Source: Azohydromonas aeria (GTDB lineage: Bacteria; Pseudomonadota; Gammaproteobacteria; Burkholderiales; Burkholderiaceae_C). From it: a stretch of DNA of 58,326 nt. Positions 40,315-49,662 of this stretch are shown here, piece by piece. The notes beneath the pieces were generated by a model. The model saw only the letters and a list, made by a program, of their open reading frames with translations, made no database searches and was not told where the DNA came from. Positions within the stretch are counted from its first letter, which is position 1; each line of letters opens with the position of its first letter. The DNA is taken from the NCBI RefSeq assembly GCF_009760915.1, contig NZ_VIDQ01000046.1:1-58326 (forward strand). The letters run 5' to 3'. The position numbers and the translations under genes are program-made.

Positions 40315-43199
40315 GGCGCCACCTCCCGGCGCGGCGCGGACGCGGCCGGCGGCAGCGGCGAGACGTAGCCGATGACCAGCATCAGCGCGCCCACGCCCAG
40401 GAACGACACGATGCGCTGCAGCGCGCTGGTCTGGCCCAGGTCCACCAGCATCAGCTTCAGCACGGTCAGCGCCAGCAGCGCGGCGCCGGCCAGCCACACC
40501 GGACGCGCCAGCGCCGGCGGCACGCGCCGCGTGGCGACGAACATCGCCGCCAGCGCGCCCAGGGTCCAGGCGATGGTGAAGGTGGTCTGCACCAGCCCGC
40601 TGCCCAGCGCGCCGTCGAACCACGTCGGCGTGCCGGCCCAGTGGTGCAGCGTGCGCACCAGCAGGCTGTCGAGCCACCAGAAGGCCAGCAGCGCGCCGAA
40701 GCCCACCAGGGCATGCGCCGACAGCCGCGGCGTGCCGGCGCCCACCTCGCGCCACGTGCGGCGCAGCTGCAGCGCATACAGCGCCAGCAGCACGTGGCCC
40801 AGGTCGATGGGGTTGAGCAGCGGCAGGTAGGGCAGCGGCGCCATGCCGCCGTCGTCGAAGGCGTTCACCAGCACGCTCCACAGCGCCATGACGGCCAGCC
40901 AGGGCGCGGCCCAGCCGCGCAGCCAGGCGCCGGGGTGCGCGCGCATCGGCCAGCGCCCGCGCCGCAGCGCGCCCAGTCCCAGCCACGCCAGCGCGGTGGG
41001 CGCGGCCAGCACCGCGGCGGCCGTCCAGCCCTCGTGGCGCGGCGCCAGCGTCGCCATGGCGGCATGCGCCCACAGCGCCGCGCCGGCCAGCGCCACCCAG
41101 CCGGCGGCCGCGTGCTCGGCGCCGAAGCTGCGGCGCAGCGGCCCCGGCGCCGGGTCGTGGTCGAGCCGGTGCTGCACCCAGGCCGCGGCGGCGAGCCAGG
41201 CCAGCGTGGACAGCGTTCCCCACGGCATCCACCACTCCCAGCCGAAGCCGTGGTCGATGTGCTCGTCGAACACGGCTGACAGCCACAAGGGAATGCCCAG
41301 CGCGAGCGCCGGCCGGGCGGCGATCGAAAGCTCCGGCCAGCGCAGCGGCCGGAGCAGCGCCTCGAATAGCAGCGCCAGCGCGGCCAGCGCCAGCAGCGCG
41401 GACTGCGGCGTGTCGGGCGCGGCCCAGGGCGCGCGCGCCACCTCGCGCAGCGTGCCGGCCACGAGGTGCAGGGCGCCGGTTCCCAGCAGCGCGGCGTGCA
41501 GCCGGTACAGCCCGGCGGCCGTGGGCCGGGGCATGAAGCGGCCGCCGTCACCGGGCCAGCGCTCGGCCGCGGGGCCCAGGCGCTGCAGCTGCAGCGCGCT
41601 GAACAGCAGCGCCGCGGCGATCAGGGCCAGCATCAGGAACGGGGCATTGGCGAAGGGAACCGGTTGTGACGGCAACGGCTCGCCCCAGAAGGCGAGCAGC
41701 GCCAGCGCCTGCAGCGCCACGCCCAGGGCCAGCGCCCAGGCGCGGCGCTGGCGCAGCGCCACCCAGGCCACGCCGGCGCCCTGCAGCGCCCAGGCGACGG
41801 CGGTCCAGCGCGCGTCGTCCAGCGCCAGCGGCGCCACCAGCGCCGCGAACACCACGCCCAGCGCCAGCATTCCTTCCGTCACCAGGCGCAGCCGCTCGCC
41901 CAGGCGGCGCCACAGCCAGCGCCCAAGCAGCAGGTACACGGCGGCCAGCACCGCGGCCGAGGCCGCCAGCGCGTACGGGATGTCGCGCACCATGCCGGCC
42001 TGCAGCCCGAAGGCGGCCAGCGGCATGCCGAACAGCAGCGCGCCGTCGGCATAGGCGGCGGGCACGGCGGGCACGGCGGGGACGGCGGGGGTGGCGTCCC
42101 GGGCCGGTGCTTCCGACATCCGCAGCGCGTACTGCACCGCGACCCACAGGTACAGCGCCACATGCGCGACGAGGAAGGGCTCGGTGCTGGCCAGCAGGCC
42201 GGGGCGCCAGCTGGTGAAGCCCCAGCCCAGGCCGATGCCGAAGGTGAAGGCGAGACCGACCAGGTTCAGCAGCTTCCAGGCCTTGTGCCGCGCGATGAAG
42301 GCGATGCCGAGATTGAGCAGCAGGTAGTAGCTGAAGAGGGCGACGTGGCTGCCCTCGCCGGTGCTGGTGAGCACGGGCGCGAGGAAGCCGCCGGCCGTGC
42401 CCAGCACCGCCAGCGGCAGCGCGTCCTGGCGCAGCGCCAGCAGCGCGGCGCAGGCGCCCAGCGCCGCCAGCAGCGCGAAGGCCAGCGCCGCGGGCAGCAG
42501 CCCGTACAGGCGCAGCGCGGCGAACAGCGTCAGGTACAGCATGCCGATGCCCGCGCCCTGCAGCGACAGCGCGTAGCCGCGGCGCCGCTCGCGCAGCCGC
42601 CAGCCCAGCAGCACCAGCGCCAGCGCGCCGGCGGCGACAAAGGCCAGGCGCAGCTCGACGGGGATGACGGCGCGCTCGGCCGCGTAGCGCAGCAGGAAGG
42701 CCACGCCCAGGAACAGGATCAGCACGGCCAGCCGCACGATGGTGTTGCCGCCGGTGAACCATGCCTTCAGCGTCGCGCCCAGCGAGCTGGTCACGCCGAG
42801 GCTGCGCTCGTCGGTTTCCAGGGCGGTGGCCGGCGCCAGGGCGGGCACCGCCTCGGCGGGCAACGCAGGTGCGGCGACAACGGGTTCGGCCGCAACGTCC
42901 TGGGCCGGGCTGGACCCGGCCGGCTGCGTCGCCGCAACGTCGGCCGGAACCTCGGCCGGAACTTCGGCCGGAACTTCGGCCGGCGCTGCCGCCGGCTCGG
43001 CCGCGGGTACCGCGCCCGGCGCGCGTGCCGACTCCAGGGCCGCGCGCAGCTGCCGCAGCTCCGCCTCCAGCCGGGCCTGCCGGCGCAGCAGCCAGACGCC
43101 GAAGGCGGCCAGCACGCCGATGGCGAACGGCGCCGTGAAGGCCTGCGCCAGCACGGTGCCGAGCATCAGCGCCAGCAGCAGCGGCAGCCAGGTTTTCAT
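40311..43199 (-). CDS. DUF2339 family multi-spanning membrane protein
   Basis: A 962-residue protein with roughly 25 membrane helices. The N-terminus has one helix, a coiled coil (RQARLEAELRQLRAALESAR) and an Ala/Pro-rich linker containing the repeat AEVPAEVPAEVPADV. Then comes the family motif WFTGGNTIVRLAVLILFLGV with AFLLRYAAE. Numerous hydrophobic stretches follow to the C-terminus (FLGVGALMLVIGYVSPLPPA). AAGGAGGGCCC precedes the ATG. It is translationally coupled to DUF3999. Function is unknown. Confidence 0.93.
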   Translation of the reverse strand: MKTWLPLLLALMLGTVLAQAFTAPFAIGVLAAFGVWLLRRQARLEAELRQLRAALESARAPGAVPAAEPAAAPAEVPAEVPAEVPADVAATQPAGSSPAQDVAAEPVVAAPALPAEAVPALAPATALETDERSLGVTSSLGATLKAWFTGGNTIVRLAVLILFLGVAFLLRYAAERAVIPVELRLAFVAAGALALVLLGWRLRERRRGYALSLQGAGIGMLYLTLFAALRLYGLLPAALAFALLAALGACAALLALRQDALPLAVLGTAGGFLAPVLTSTGEGSHVALFSYYLLLNLGIAFIARHKAWKLLNLVGLAFTFGIGLGWGFTSWRPGLLASTEPFLVAHVALYLWVAVQYALRMSEAPARDATPAVPAVPAVPAAYADGALLFGMPLAAFGLQAGMVRDIPYALAASAAVLAAVYLLLGRWLWRRLGERLRLVTEGMLALGVVFAALVAPLALDDARWTAVAWALQGAGVAWVALRQRRAWALALGVALQALALLAFWGEPLPSQPVPFANAPFLMLALIAAALLFSALQLQRLGPAAERWPGDGGRFMPRPTAAGLYRLHAALLGTGALHLVAGTLREVARAPWAAPDTPQSALLALAALALLFEALLRPLRWPELSIAARPALALGIPLWLSAVFDEHIDHGFGWEWWMPWGTLSTLAWLAAAAWVQHRLDHDPAPGPLRRSFGAEHAAAGWVALAGAALWAHAAMATLAPRHEGWTAAAVLAAPTALAWLGLGALRRGRWPMRAHPGAWLRGWAAPWLAVMALWSVLVNAFDDGGMAPLPYLPLLNPIDLGHVLLALYALQLRRTWREVGAGTPRLSAHALVGFGALLAFWWLDSLLVRTLHHWAGTPTWFDGALGSGLVQTTFTIAWTLGALAAMFVATRRVPPALARPVWLAGAALLALTVLKLMLVDLGQTSALQRIVSFLGVGALMLVIGYVSPLPPAASAPRREVAP
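42940..42987. repeat. 12-bp tandem repeat inside the DUF2339 gene
   Basis: Four 12-bp units based on TCGGCCGGAACT (last one diverged) encode the repeated VPAE segment of the DUF2339 linker. Copy number is likely to vary by slippage without breaking the frame. Confidence 0.8.
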
Positions 43200-43256
43200 G
43201 GGCCCTCCTTGGTCGTTGTTCGGCGCCCGCGCGACCGGGCGTACGCGGCACGCGGC

Positions 43257-44498
43257 TCAGGTCACAGCCCAACGCGTCCGGAACCGTTCCTCCCGCCATT
43301 CCCCGCCGTCCAGCACCGCGCACAGTGCCTGCACCGCGTCCCACACGTCGATGAAGCGGGTGTAGAGCGGCGCGAAGCCAAAGCGCAGCAGGCCGGGCCC
43401 GCGGCCGTCGCCGATGACGCCGCGATCGATGAGCGCCCGCATCACGGCGTGGCCCTCGGGATGCCGCCAGCTCACCTGGCCGCCGCGGCGCGCGTGCTCG
43501 CGCGGCGTGAGCAGCGTGAGCGGGTGCGCGGCGCAGCGCTGCTCCACCAGCGCGATGAACAGGTCCGTCAAGGCCAGCGACTTGGCGCGGATGCGGGCCA
43601 GGTCGGTGCGCTCGAACACGGCCAGCCCGCACTCCACCAGCGTCTGCGAGATGAGGTCCTGCGCGCCGCACGGGAAGCGGCCGCTGCCCGTGTGAGGTTG
43701 CTCCAGCGGCTCCGCGAAGGCCTCGGCGTGGCCCCACCCGCCCGGTGGCGACAGCCCGGGCTCGCCATGCCGGCGCGGCGCCAGCCACAGGAAGGCCGGC
43801 GCGCCCGGGCCGCCATTGAGGTACTTGCAGGTGCAGCCCACGGCCGCGTCGGCGCCCGTGCCGGGCAGGTCCAGCGGCAGCACGCCGGCGGAATGCGCCA
43901 CGTCCCACAGCGCCAGCGCGCCGCGCGCGTGCGCCAGTTGCGTCAGCGCCGCCATGTCGTGCAGCGCGCCGCTGCGGCGGTCCACGTGCGTGAGCAGGAG
44001 CACCGCCGCGTCGTCGTCGAGCGCGGCTGGGAGGTCGGCGGGCGTGTCCACCAGGCGCAGCTCGTGGGCCTGGCGCAGCCCGCGGACCCGTCCTTGCGCG
44101 GCGTGCAGCCCGGCGGGGAAGTTGTCGCGCTCGGCAACGATGGCGCGGCGGCGCCCGTTGCGCAGCCGCAGCATCGCGCCCAGCAGCCTGGGCAGGCCCG
44201 GCGACGCGGCGTCGGTCACCAACACCTCGCCCGGGCCGGCCCCGATGAACGGAGCGAGCCGGTCGCCCAAGCGGCGCGGCGGCGCGATCCCGCCAGCGCC
44301 TGGGTCGGTGCCCACCGGGCCCTCGGCCCCCTCCCGGCGCACCACCTCGAGCGCGCGTGCCGTGGCGCCGCGTGGCAGCGCGCCCAGCGCGTGGCCGTCC
44401 AGGTAGACCACGCCTTCGGGCAGTTCGAAGGCCTCGCGCAGCGGTGCCAGCGCATCCCGGGCATCCAGATGCAGGCAGTCGTCGCGGGTGATGGGCAT
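43257..44498 (-). CDS. kynU: Kynureninase
   Basis: A 413-residue PLP-dependent enzyme that cleaves L-kynurenine to anthranilate and alanine in tryptophan degradation. Hallmarks are VVYLDGHALGALPRGATA near the start, the ALWDVAHSAGVLPLDLPGTG region, and the PLP-lysine in VGCTCKYLNGGPGAPAFLWL. It ends with GLLRFGFAPLYTRFIDVWDA. Length and order match KynU. The usual partners kynA and kynB are not visible on either side, so the pathway is incomplete in this window. Confidence 0.95.
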   Translation of the reverse strand: MPITRDDCLHLDARDALAPLREAFELPEGVVYLDGHALGALPRGATARALEVVRREGAEGPVGTDPGAGGIAPPRRLGDRLAPFIGAGPGEVLVTDAASPGLPRLLGAMLRLRNGRRRAIVAERDNFPAGLHAAQGRVRGLRQAHELRLVDTPADLPAALDDDAAVLLLTHVDRRSGALHDMAALTQLAHARGALALWDVAHSAGVLPLDLPGTGADAAVGCTCKYLNGGPGAPAFLWLAPRRHGEPGLSPPGGWGHAEAFAEPLEQPHTGSGRFPCGAQDLISQTLVECGLAVFERTDLARIRAKSLALTDLFIALVEQRCAAHPLTLLTPREHARRGGQVSWRHPEGHAVMRALIDRGVIGDGRGPGLLRFGFAPLYTRFIDVWDAVQALCAVLDGGEWREERFRTRWAVT

Positions 44499-44632
44499 GG
44501 CGGTCGCTCCAGGGCCGGGTCGCTGCGGTCACTGTAGCGCCGTGCCGTCGCCGTGGCGCCGGCGGCGCACCTCGCGCGGGATGGCCCGCGCCGGCGCGTC
44601 TAAGATGAACCGAGGAACCTGCGCCTGCCTGG

Positions 44633-46360
44633 ATGACGAACCAAGAACAACCCGGCTTCAACGCCCGCCTGCTGCACCGCTTCAAGGCCATCGCGGCCCC
44701 GTACTGGACTTCCGAGGAGCGCTGGCGTGCCGCCGGGCTGCTGGCCGTGCTGGTGGCGCTGCTGCTGGCGCAGACCGGCTTCGCGGTGGCCTTCAACCAC
44801 GAGACGGGCGAGTTCACCTCGGCGCTGGCCGCGCGCGACGCCGACCGCTTCTGGGACTCGATCCGCCGCTTCCTGCTGTGGCTGGCCTTCGCGGTGCCGA
44901 TCTATGCGCTGTACTACTTCGTGCGCGACACGCTGGGGCTGCGCTGGCGGCGCTGGATGACGTTCCACTTCCTGGGCCGCTACCTGGGGCACCGCGCCTA
45001 CTACAAGCTCAATGCCCAGCCCGAGCTCGACAACCCCGACCAGCGCATCGCCGAGGACATCAACAGCCTGACCTCGCAGTCGCTGTACTTCTCGATGATC
45101 GTGCTGGGCTCGGTGATCCAGCTCGTGGCCTTCACCGGCGTGCTGTGGGGCATCTCGCGGCTGCTGGTGGTGGTGCTCATCGGCTACGCCATCTTTGCCA
45201 CGTTCTTCACCGCGGCCGTGTTCGGCAAGCGGCTGATCCCGCTGAATTTCACGCAGCTGCAGCGCGAGGCGGACTTCCGCTTCAACCTGGTGCGCGTGCG
45301 CGAGAACGCCGAGCCCATCGCCTTCTACGACGGCGAGCCGCGCGAGATGACGGCGCTGCAGCGGGTGTTCGGCTTTGCCTACCGCAACTACCAGAAGGTG
45401 CTGCGCTGGCAACTGAAGCTCAACCTGTTCCAGTACGCGCACAGCTTCCTGACGCTGGCGCTGCCCAGCATCGTGGTGGCGCCGCAGGTGCTCGACGGCA
45501 CGTTGGAGGTGGGCGCGGCGGTGCAGGCCGCCGGCGCGTTCTCGGCCATCCTGAGCGCGCTGACGGTGGTGGTGGAGCATTTCGAGGGCTTGAGCCGCTT
45601 CGGTGCCGGCATCGAGCGGCTGCATGGCTTCCAGGAAGTGCTCAACGAGCAGGCCACGCGCGAGGCGCGCGAGCGCGAGGAGGGCACCGACCACGTGCGG
45701 CTGGTGCATGGCGCGCAGCTGGCGGTGGAGGGCCTGAGCGTGCTGACGCCGCAGCGCGAGCAGGTGCTGATCAACAACCTGTCGTTCCGCATCCCGCCGC
45801 ACGAGGGCCTGTTGATCGTCGGGCCCAGCGGCTCGGGCAAGAGCTCGCTGCTGCGCGTCATGGCGGGCCTGTGGAGCACGGGTCATGGGCGCGTGCTGCG
45901 GCCGTCGGGGGGGGACATGCTGTTCCTGCCGCAGCGCCCGTACCTGCCGCCGGGCAACCTGCGCACGCAGCTGCTATACCCCAACGTGGAGCGCGAGATC
46001 AGCGACGAGGAGCTGCTGCAGTGGCTGCAGCGCGTGAACCTGCCGACGCTGGCCGACCGCGTCGGCGGCCTGATGGCCGAGCGCGACTGGGGCAAGTTGC
46101 TGTCGGTGGGCGAGCAGCAGCGCCTGGCCTTTGCCCGGGCGCTGGTGGCCAAGCCGCGCTACGCGCTGCTGGACGAGTCCACCAGCGCGCTCGACGCCGC
46201 CAACGAGGAGCTGCTCTATGCGCAGCTGGCCGAGCTGTCCATCACGCCGGTGAGCATCAGCCACCGCCCGGCGGTGCAGAAGTACCACCGGCAGGTGCTG
46301 GAGCTGCAGGGGGAGGGCAAGTGGCGGCTGGTGGGGGCAGAGGGGTTCGAGTGGCGGTGA
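44633..46360 (+). CDS. SbmA/YddA-like ABC exporter (fused permease and ATPase)
   Basis: A 575-residue half-transporter. The N-terminal ABC_membrane_2-type domain (~1-330) has helices such as LLAVLVALLLAQTGFAVAFN, FLLWLAFAVPIYALYYFV and LGSVIQLVAFTGVLWGI, and the conserved NPDQRIAEDINSL. The ATPase has Walker A GPSGSGKSSLL, signature LSVGEQQRLAFARAL, Walker B YALLDEST and the switch His in SISHRPAVQKYH. Relatives move vitamin B12, peptides or long acyl-CoA. The substrate here is unknown. Confidence 0.92.
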   Translation: MTNQEQPGFNARLLHRFKAIAAPYWTSEERWRAAGLLAVLVALLLAQTGFAVAFNHETGEFTSALAARDADRFWDSIRRFLLWLAFAVPIYALYYFVRDTLGLRWRRWMTFHFLGRYLGHRAYYKLNAQPELDNPDQRIAEDINSLTSQSLYFSMIVLGSVIQLVAFTGVLWGISRLLVVVLIGYAIFATFFTAAVFGKRLIPLNFTQLQREADFRFNLVRVRENAEPIAFYDGEPREMTALQRVFGFAYRNYQKVLRWQLKLNLFQYAHSFLTLALPSIVVAPQVLDGTLEVGAAVQAAGAFSAILSALTVVVEHFEGLSRFGAGIERLHGFQEVLNEQATREAREREEGTDHVRLVHGAQLAVEGLSVLTPQREQVLINNLSFRIPPHEGLLIVGPSGSGKSSLLRVMAGLWSTGHGRVLRPSGGDMLFLPQRPYLPPGNLRTQLLYPNVEREISDEELLQWLQRVNLPTLADRVGGLMAERDWGKLLSVGEQQRLAFARALVAKPRYALLDESTSALDAANEELLYAQLAELSITPVSISHRPAVQKYHRQVLELQGEGKWRLVGAEGFEWR

Positions 46361-46471
46361 CCTGGCCGGGAACATGTTTGAAACGGTCGTGAGCGAACTG
46401 GCATGCTGGCGTACAGGGCCGGCAGAAATGCCGTCCCTCTTCGCCGCGACCCATCGAGAGGAAGCCTTCCC

Positions 46472-46786
46472 ATGATCACGACCATCACCACGTTCCAGTT
46501 GCCCCAGCCCATCACGCCGGAAGAGGCGAAGAAAATATTCCTGAGCACGGCGCCAAAATACCAGGAGGTGCCCGGCCTGGTGCGCAAGTGCTACATCCTG
46601 TCGGAAGACGGCAGGACGGCCGGCGGTGTTTATCTCTGGAAAACCCGGGCCGATGCCCAGGCGCTGTACACCGAAAGCTGGCGCGAGTTCGTGAAGGGAA
46701 AATACGGCACCGAGCCGACCGTCACGTATTTCGACAGCCCGGTCGTGGTGGACAATGCCACGCATCAAATCATCACGGCTGAATGA
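46472..46786 (+). CDS. YdhR-like putative monooxygenase (dimeric alpha-beta barrel)
   Basis: A 104-residue protein matching the YdhR/Mmo-type family: TFQLPQPITPEEAKKIFLST, then YQEVPGLVRKCYILSEDGRT and GGVYLWKTRADAQALYTESW. GAGAGGAAGCCTTCC precedes the ATG at 46472. Codons are less GC-biased than in surrounding genes. The function is inferred from fold; a role in aromatic compound metabolism is only suggested for the family. Confidence 0.85.
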   Translation: MITTITTFQLPQPITPEEAKKIFLSTAPKYQEVPGLVRKCYILSEDGRTAGGVYLWKTRADAQALYTESWREFVKGKYGTEPTVTYFDSPVVVDNATHQIITAE

Positions 46787-46827
46787 TCTGCGCCGCCGCT
46801 TGAATCCGCGTTGAAAGGAGACAGGAT

Positions 46828-47274
46828 ATGCCCACTGGAACCGTCCGGCTGCACCGCGTACTGCGCGCGCCTGCGGCGCGCATCTACAAGGCTTTTCTCG
46901 ATGCCGACGCCATGTCGAAATGGCTGCCGCCGTACGGCTTCGTCTGCAAGGTGCATCACCTGGAAGCCACGGTCGGCGGCACTTTCAGGATGAGTTTCGT
47001 GAATTTCGGTTCCGGCAATGCGCACTCCTTCGGTGGCGAGTATGTCGAGCTGGTGCCCGATGAGAAGATCTGCTACACGGACCGCTTCGACGACCCGAAT
47101 CTGCCCGGCGAATTGCGGGTGACGGTGAGCCTGAAGCCTGTCATGTGCGGGACGGAATTGAGCATCGTGCAGGAGGGCATTCCGGAGGCGATTCCGGTCG
47201 AGATGTGTTACCTGGGCTGGCAGGAATCGCTGGCGCAGCTGGCCACGCTGGTGGAGCCGGAGATCCCGGGCTGA
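46828..47274 (+). CDS. SRPBCC (AHSA1-type) protein
   Basis: A 148-residue START-like/AHSA1-family protein: VRLHRVLRAPAARIYKAFLD, then MSKWLPPYGFVCKVHHLEAT, GGEYVELVPDEKICYTDRFD and the final helix PVEMCYLGWQESLAQLATLV. AAAGGAGACAGGAT precedes the ATG. The family has a hydrophobic ligand cavity; the ligand is unknown. It lies 41 bp after the YdhR-like gene and 1 bp before the methyltransferase, so probably in the same operon. Confidence 0.9.
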   Translation: MPTGTVRLHRVLRAPAARIYKAFLDADAMSKWLPPYGFVCKVHHLEATVGGTFRMSFVNFGSGNAHSFGGEYVELVPDEKICYTDRFDDPNLPGELRVTVSLKPVMCGTELSIVQEGIPEAIPVEMCYLGWQESLAQLATLVEPEIPG

Positions 47275-47275
47275 C

Positions 47276-48064
47276 ATGAGCGCCACCATCAGCTTCAACG
47301 ATGGCGCCGCCTATGAGCGCTACATGGGCATCTGGAGCCGGTCCGCCGGCAACATCTTCCTGGACTGGCTGAACCCCGCACCCGGCCTGCAATGGCTGGA
47401 CGTGGGCTGCGGCAACGGCGCTTTCACGGATTTGATCATTCGGCGCTGCCGACCGGCCATGGTTCGGGGCGTGGACCCGTCTGCCGAGCAGATCGAATAT
47501 GCGCGGGCCCATTTGGCCTCGGATACCGTCCAGTTTGAAATCGGTGACGCGCAGGCCTTGCCGTTTGCGGATGACGGTTTCGACCTGGCCGTCATGCCGC
47601 TGGTGATTTTCTTCGTGCCGGACCCGGCACGGGGCGTGGCCGAGATGGCGCGCGTGGGGCGGCCGGGCGGTTGGGTGGCGGCTTATGCCTGGGACATGGC
47701 GGGCGGCGGTTTTCCTTACGCGCCGCTGCAGGAGGAAATGCGCGCCCTGGGCCTGGCCGTGCCGCTGCCACCGAGTCCGGAGGCCTCGCGCCTGGAAACG
47801 CTGCGGGGGCTGTGGCACGGCGCCGGGCTGGTCGAGGTGGAAACCACGGTCATCGAGGTGCAGCGCGAATTTCAGGGTTTCGAGGACTATTGGGACACCG
47901 TTCGCGGCGGGCCCAGCGTCGGGGCCCGGATCAGGGAAGTGAGCGCGGCCCAGAAAGCCGAGCTGCAGGCGCGGGTGCGCGCCCGGCTGGAAACGCGGGC
48001 AGGCGGCCCGTTCACCTGCAGCGCCCGGGCCCATGCCATCCGGGGACGGGTGGCGGGAGCTTGA
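47276..48064 (+). CDS. Class I SAM-dependent methyltransferase
   Basis: A 262-residue methyltransferase of the UbiE/Methyltransf_11 type. Motif I is WLDVGCGNGAFTDLIIRRC, motif II includes GVDPSAEQIEYARAHL, then QFEIGDAQALPFADDGFDLA and VGRPGGWVAAYAWDMAGGG. The start ATG lies one base after the SRPBCC stop (TGACATG). The substrate is unknown. Confidence 0.92.
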   Translation: MSATISFNDGAAYERYMGIWSRSAGNIFLDWLNPAPGLQWLDVGCGNGAFTDLIIRRCRPAMVRGVDPSAEQIEYARAHLASDTVQFEIGDAQALPFADDGFDLAVMPLVIFFVPDPARGVAEMARVGRPGGWVAAYAWDMAGGGFPYAPLQEEMRALGLAVPLPPSPEASRLETLRGLWHGAGLVEVETTVIEVQREFQGFEDYWDTVRGGPSVGARIREVSAAQKAELQARVRARLETRAGGPFTCSARAHAIRGRVAGA

Positions 48065-48192
48065 GGACGATGCGGGACTTCATGCTTTGCACGGCCGCGG
48101 CGCCGTTGATGCGGCAGCTGCACCGGGCAAGGCCGGGCGCTCGTTAGACTGCGACGAATGCCCAGCCACTGCTGCTCTCGGAAGCCTGCTCC

Positions 48193-48642
48193 ATGCCGCG
48201 CCAGCTCCTGATCAACCTGCACCTGCTGGCCGTCATCCTGTGGCTCGGCGGCATGTTTTTCGCCTATTTCTGCCTGCGCCCGGCCGCAGCCCAGGTGCTG
48301 GAGCCGCCACAGCGGCTGCCGCTGTGGTCGGCGGTTTTTTCGCGATTCCTGCCCATGGTGGCGGCCGCCGTGATCGTGATATTGGTCACGGGTTCCAGCA
48401 TGATGGTCCAGACCGGTTTCAGGAATGCGCCGCCGGGCTGGCACGTGATGGCGGCACTGGGCAGCGTCATGGCCGTGATTTTTGCCTGGATATACCTCCT
48501 GCTTTTTCCCCGGCTGCGCCGGCATTGCGCGGCATCGAGCTGGCCGGAAGCCGCCCGCACCCTCAACGCCATCCGCCAGCTGGTGGGCGTGAACCTGGCG
48601 CTGGGCGTGGCCACGGTCGTGGCGGCGCTGTCGGCGCGCTGA
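48193..48642 (+). CDS. CopD-family membrane protein
   Basis: A 149-residue protein with four transmembrane helices: INLHLLAVILWLGGMFFAYF, FLPMVAAAVIVILVTGSSMM, HVMAALGSVMAVIFAWIYLL and a last helix QLVGVNLALGVATVVAAL. The HLxAVxxWLGGMF start is characteristic of CopD-like/DUF-type membrane domains. The role is unknown; copper handling is only suggested for the family. The 128-bp spacer upstream holds no gene. Confidence 0.85.
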   Translation: MPRQLLINLHLLAVILWLGGMFFAYFCLRPAAAQVLEPPQRLPLWSAVFSRFLPMVAAAVIVILVTGSSMMVQTGFRNAPPGWHVMAALGSVMAVIFAWIYLLLFPRLRRHCAASSWPEAARTLNAIRQLVGVNLALGVATVVAALSAR

Positions 48643-48655
48643 AGGATTCAGCATC

Positions 48656-49081
48656 ATGTTCGGTGTCGCCTCGCCCACGGCTGCACGTCGGCTTTTTGAT
48701 TTCATGGAGCAGATTGCACCCCGGTTTGAGGCGGCTGGCTTCGACGTGGAGGGCATATTCCACAAGCGCTGGACCGATGGCGATTACGGCATGGTCCTGA
48801 AATGCCGAAGCCAGCCGGTGCTCTACCTGGGCATCTGGTCTGAGCTGTGGCGCGAGCGCGGACATACGATGTGCATCGGCGTGCACCGCGATCAATGGGC
48901 GCCGGTGGTGGTGGCACGGTTTCAACAGCGCTTTCCCGACTGCGAGACCTACCCGCCGCGGGATGCCAACCCTTTCCTGGTCAAGGGTGTGAACCCTGCC
49001 TTGTTGCTGGGCGATGCGGTGGAGGAAGTGTCGGTGTGGTTGCTGCGTGGGTATCTTGCGGGTTTCAAGCCGGGTTTTTGA
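48656..49081 (+). CDS. Hypothetical protein (141 aa)
   Basis: An unrecognised 141-residue soluble protein (MFGVASPTAARRLFDFMEQI; RFEAAGFDVEGIFHKRWTDG; VLYLGIWSELWRERGHTMC). It has no signal peptide and no transmembrane helix. GAAGG lies 10 nt before the ATG. It follows the CopD gene after 13 bp in the same direction. The evenly spaced aromatic residues and the ARFQQRFPDCETYPPRDANP segment suggest a folded alpha/beta protein, but no function can be given. Confidence 0.65.
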   Translation: MFGVASPTAARRLFDFMEQIAPRFEAAGFDVEGIFHKRWTDGDYGMVLKCRSQPVLYLGIWSELWRERGHTMCIGVHRDQWAPVVVARFQQRFPDCETYPPRDANPFLVKGVNPALLLGDAVEEVSVWLLRGYLAGFKPGF

Positions 49082-49187
49082 GCAGTGGCTTGAATCTCCG
49101 GGTCAACCCTGTCCCACTTTTGGGGCAATGATCGGGCAGCAACGATGTGTATATTGGGCTTTCCTTCACTGCCCCAGGAGGCACTGC

Positions 49188-49619
49188 ATGCAATCCCAAG
49201 TTCAAAGGCCCACCGGCGCTTTCGTTGGCGCTTCCTGGGCAGCATTGATGTTGGGAGTTTTGAGCTTTATGGTGGGACTCTGGAATGCACAGATGCAGCT
49301 CAATGAGAAGGGATATTATTTGACGGTGCTGCTGTATGGTTTGTTTGCGGCAGTTTCCTTGCAAAAGAGCGTGCGGGACAAGCTGGAGGGCACGCCGGTC
49401 ACTGGAATATATTTCGGTTTGTGCTGGTTTTCCTTGGTCACCTGCCTGGTGCTGCTCTCGGTCGGTTTGTGGAATGCCGAGATGGCGTTGAGTGAAAAGG
49501 GTTTCTATGCCATGGCCTTTGCGCTTAGCCTGTTCGCCGCGGTGGCGGTGCAAAAGAACGTCCGGGACCTGTCGCTGTTGGAGCCGGAATCCGTGCTTGA
49601 ACCCGAGCACAACGTCTGA
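49188..49619 (+). CDS. YiaA/YiaB-like inner membrane protein
   Basis: A 143-residue membrane protein made of two copies of a two-helix unit. The first is SWAALMLGVLSFMVGLWNAQ and YYLTVLLYGLFAAVSLQKSV; the second is FSLVTCLVLLSVGLWNAEMA and FYAMAFALSLFAAVAVQKNV. The duplicated GLWNA(Q/E)M motif followed by L.EKG(Y/F)Y is the YiaAB domain signature. CAGGAGGCACTGC precedes the ATG. Function is unknown. It is followed by a strong terminator. Confidence 0.93.
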   Translation: MQSQVQRPTGAFVGASWAALMLGVLSFMVGLWNAQMQLNEKGYYLTVLLYGLFAAVSLQKSVRDKLEGTPVTGIYFGLCWFSLVTCLVLLSVGLWNAEMALSEKGFYAMAFALSLFAAVAVQKNVRDLSLLEPESVLEPEHNV

Positions 49620-49637
49620 AAATTCAATCCTGATGAG

Positions 49638-49662
49638 AAAGCCCGGCTTGCCGGGCTTTTTT
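49638..49662. terminator. Intrinsic terminator between yiaAB-like gene and hutI
   Basis: AAAGCCCGGC pairs with GCCGGGCTTT over a TT loop and is followed by TTTTTT on the plus strand; the A-run gives the minus strand its own T-tract. This is the clearest rho-independent terminator in the window and ends both convergent units. It reaches the stop codon of hutI. Confidence 0.92.
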
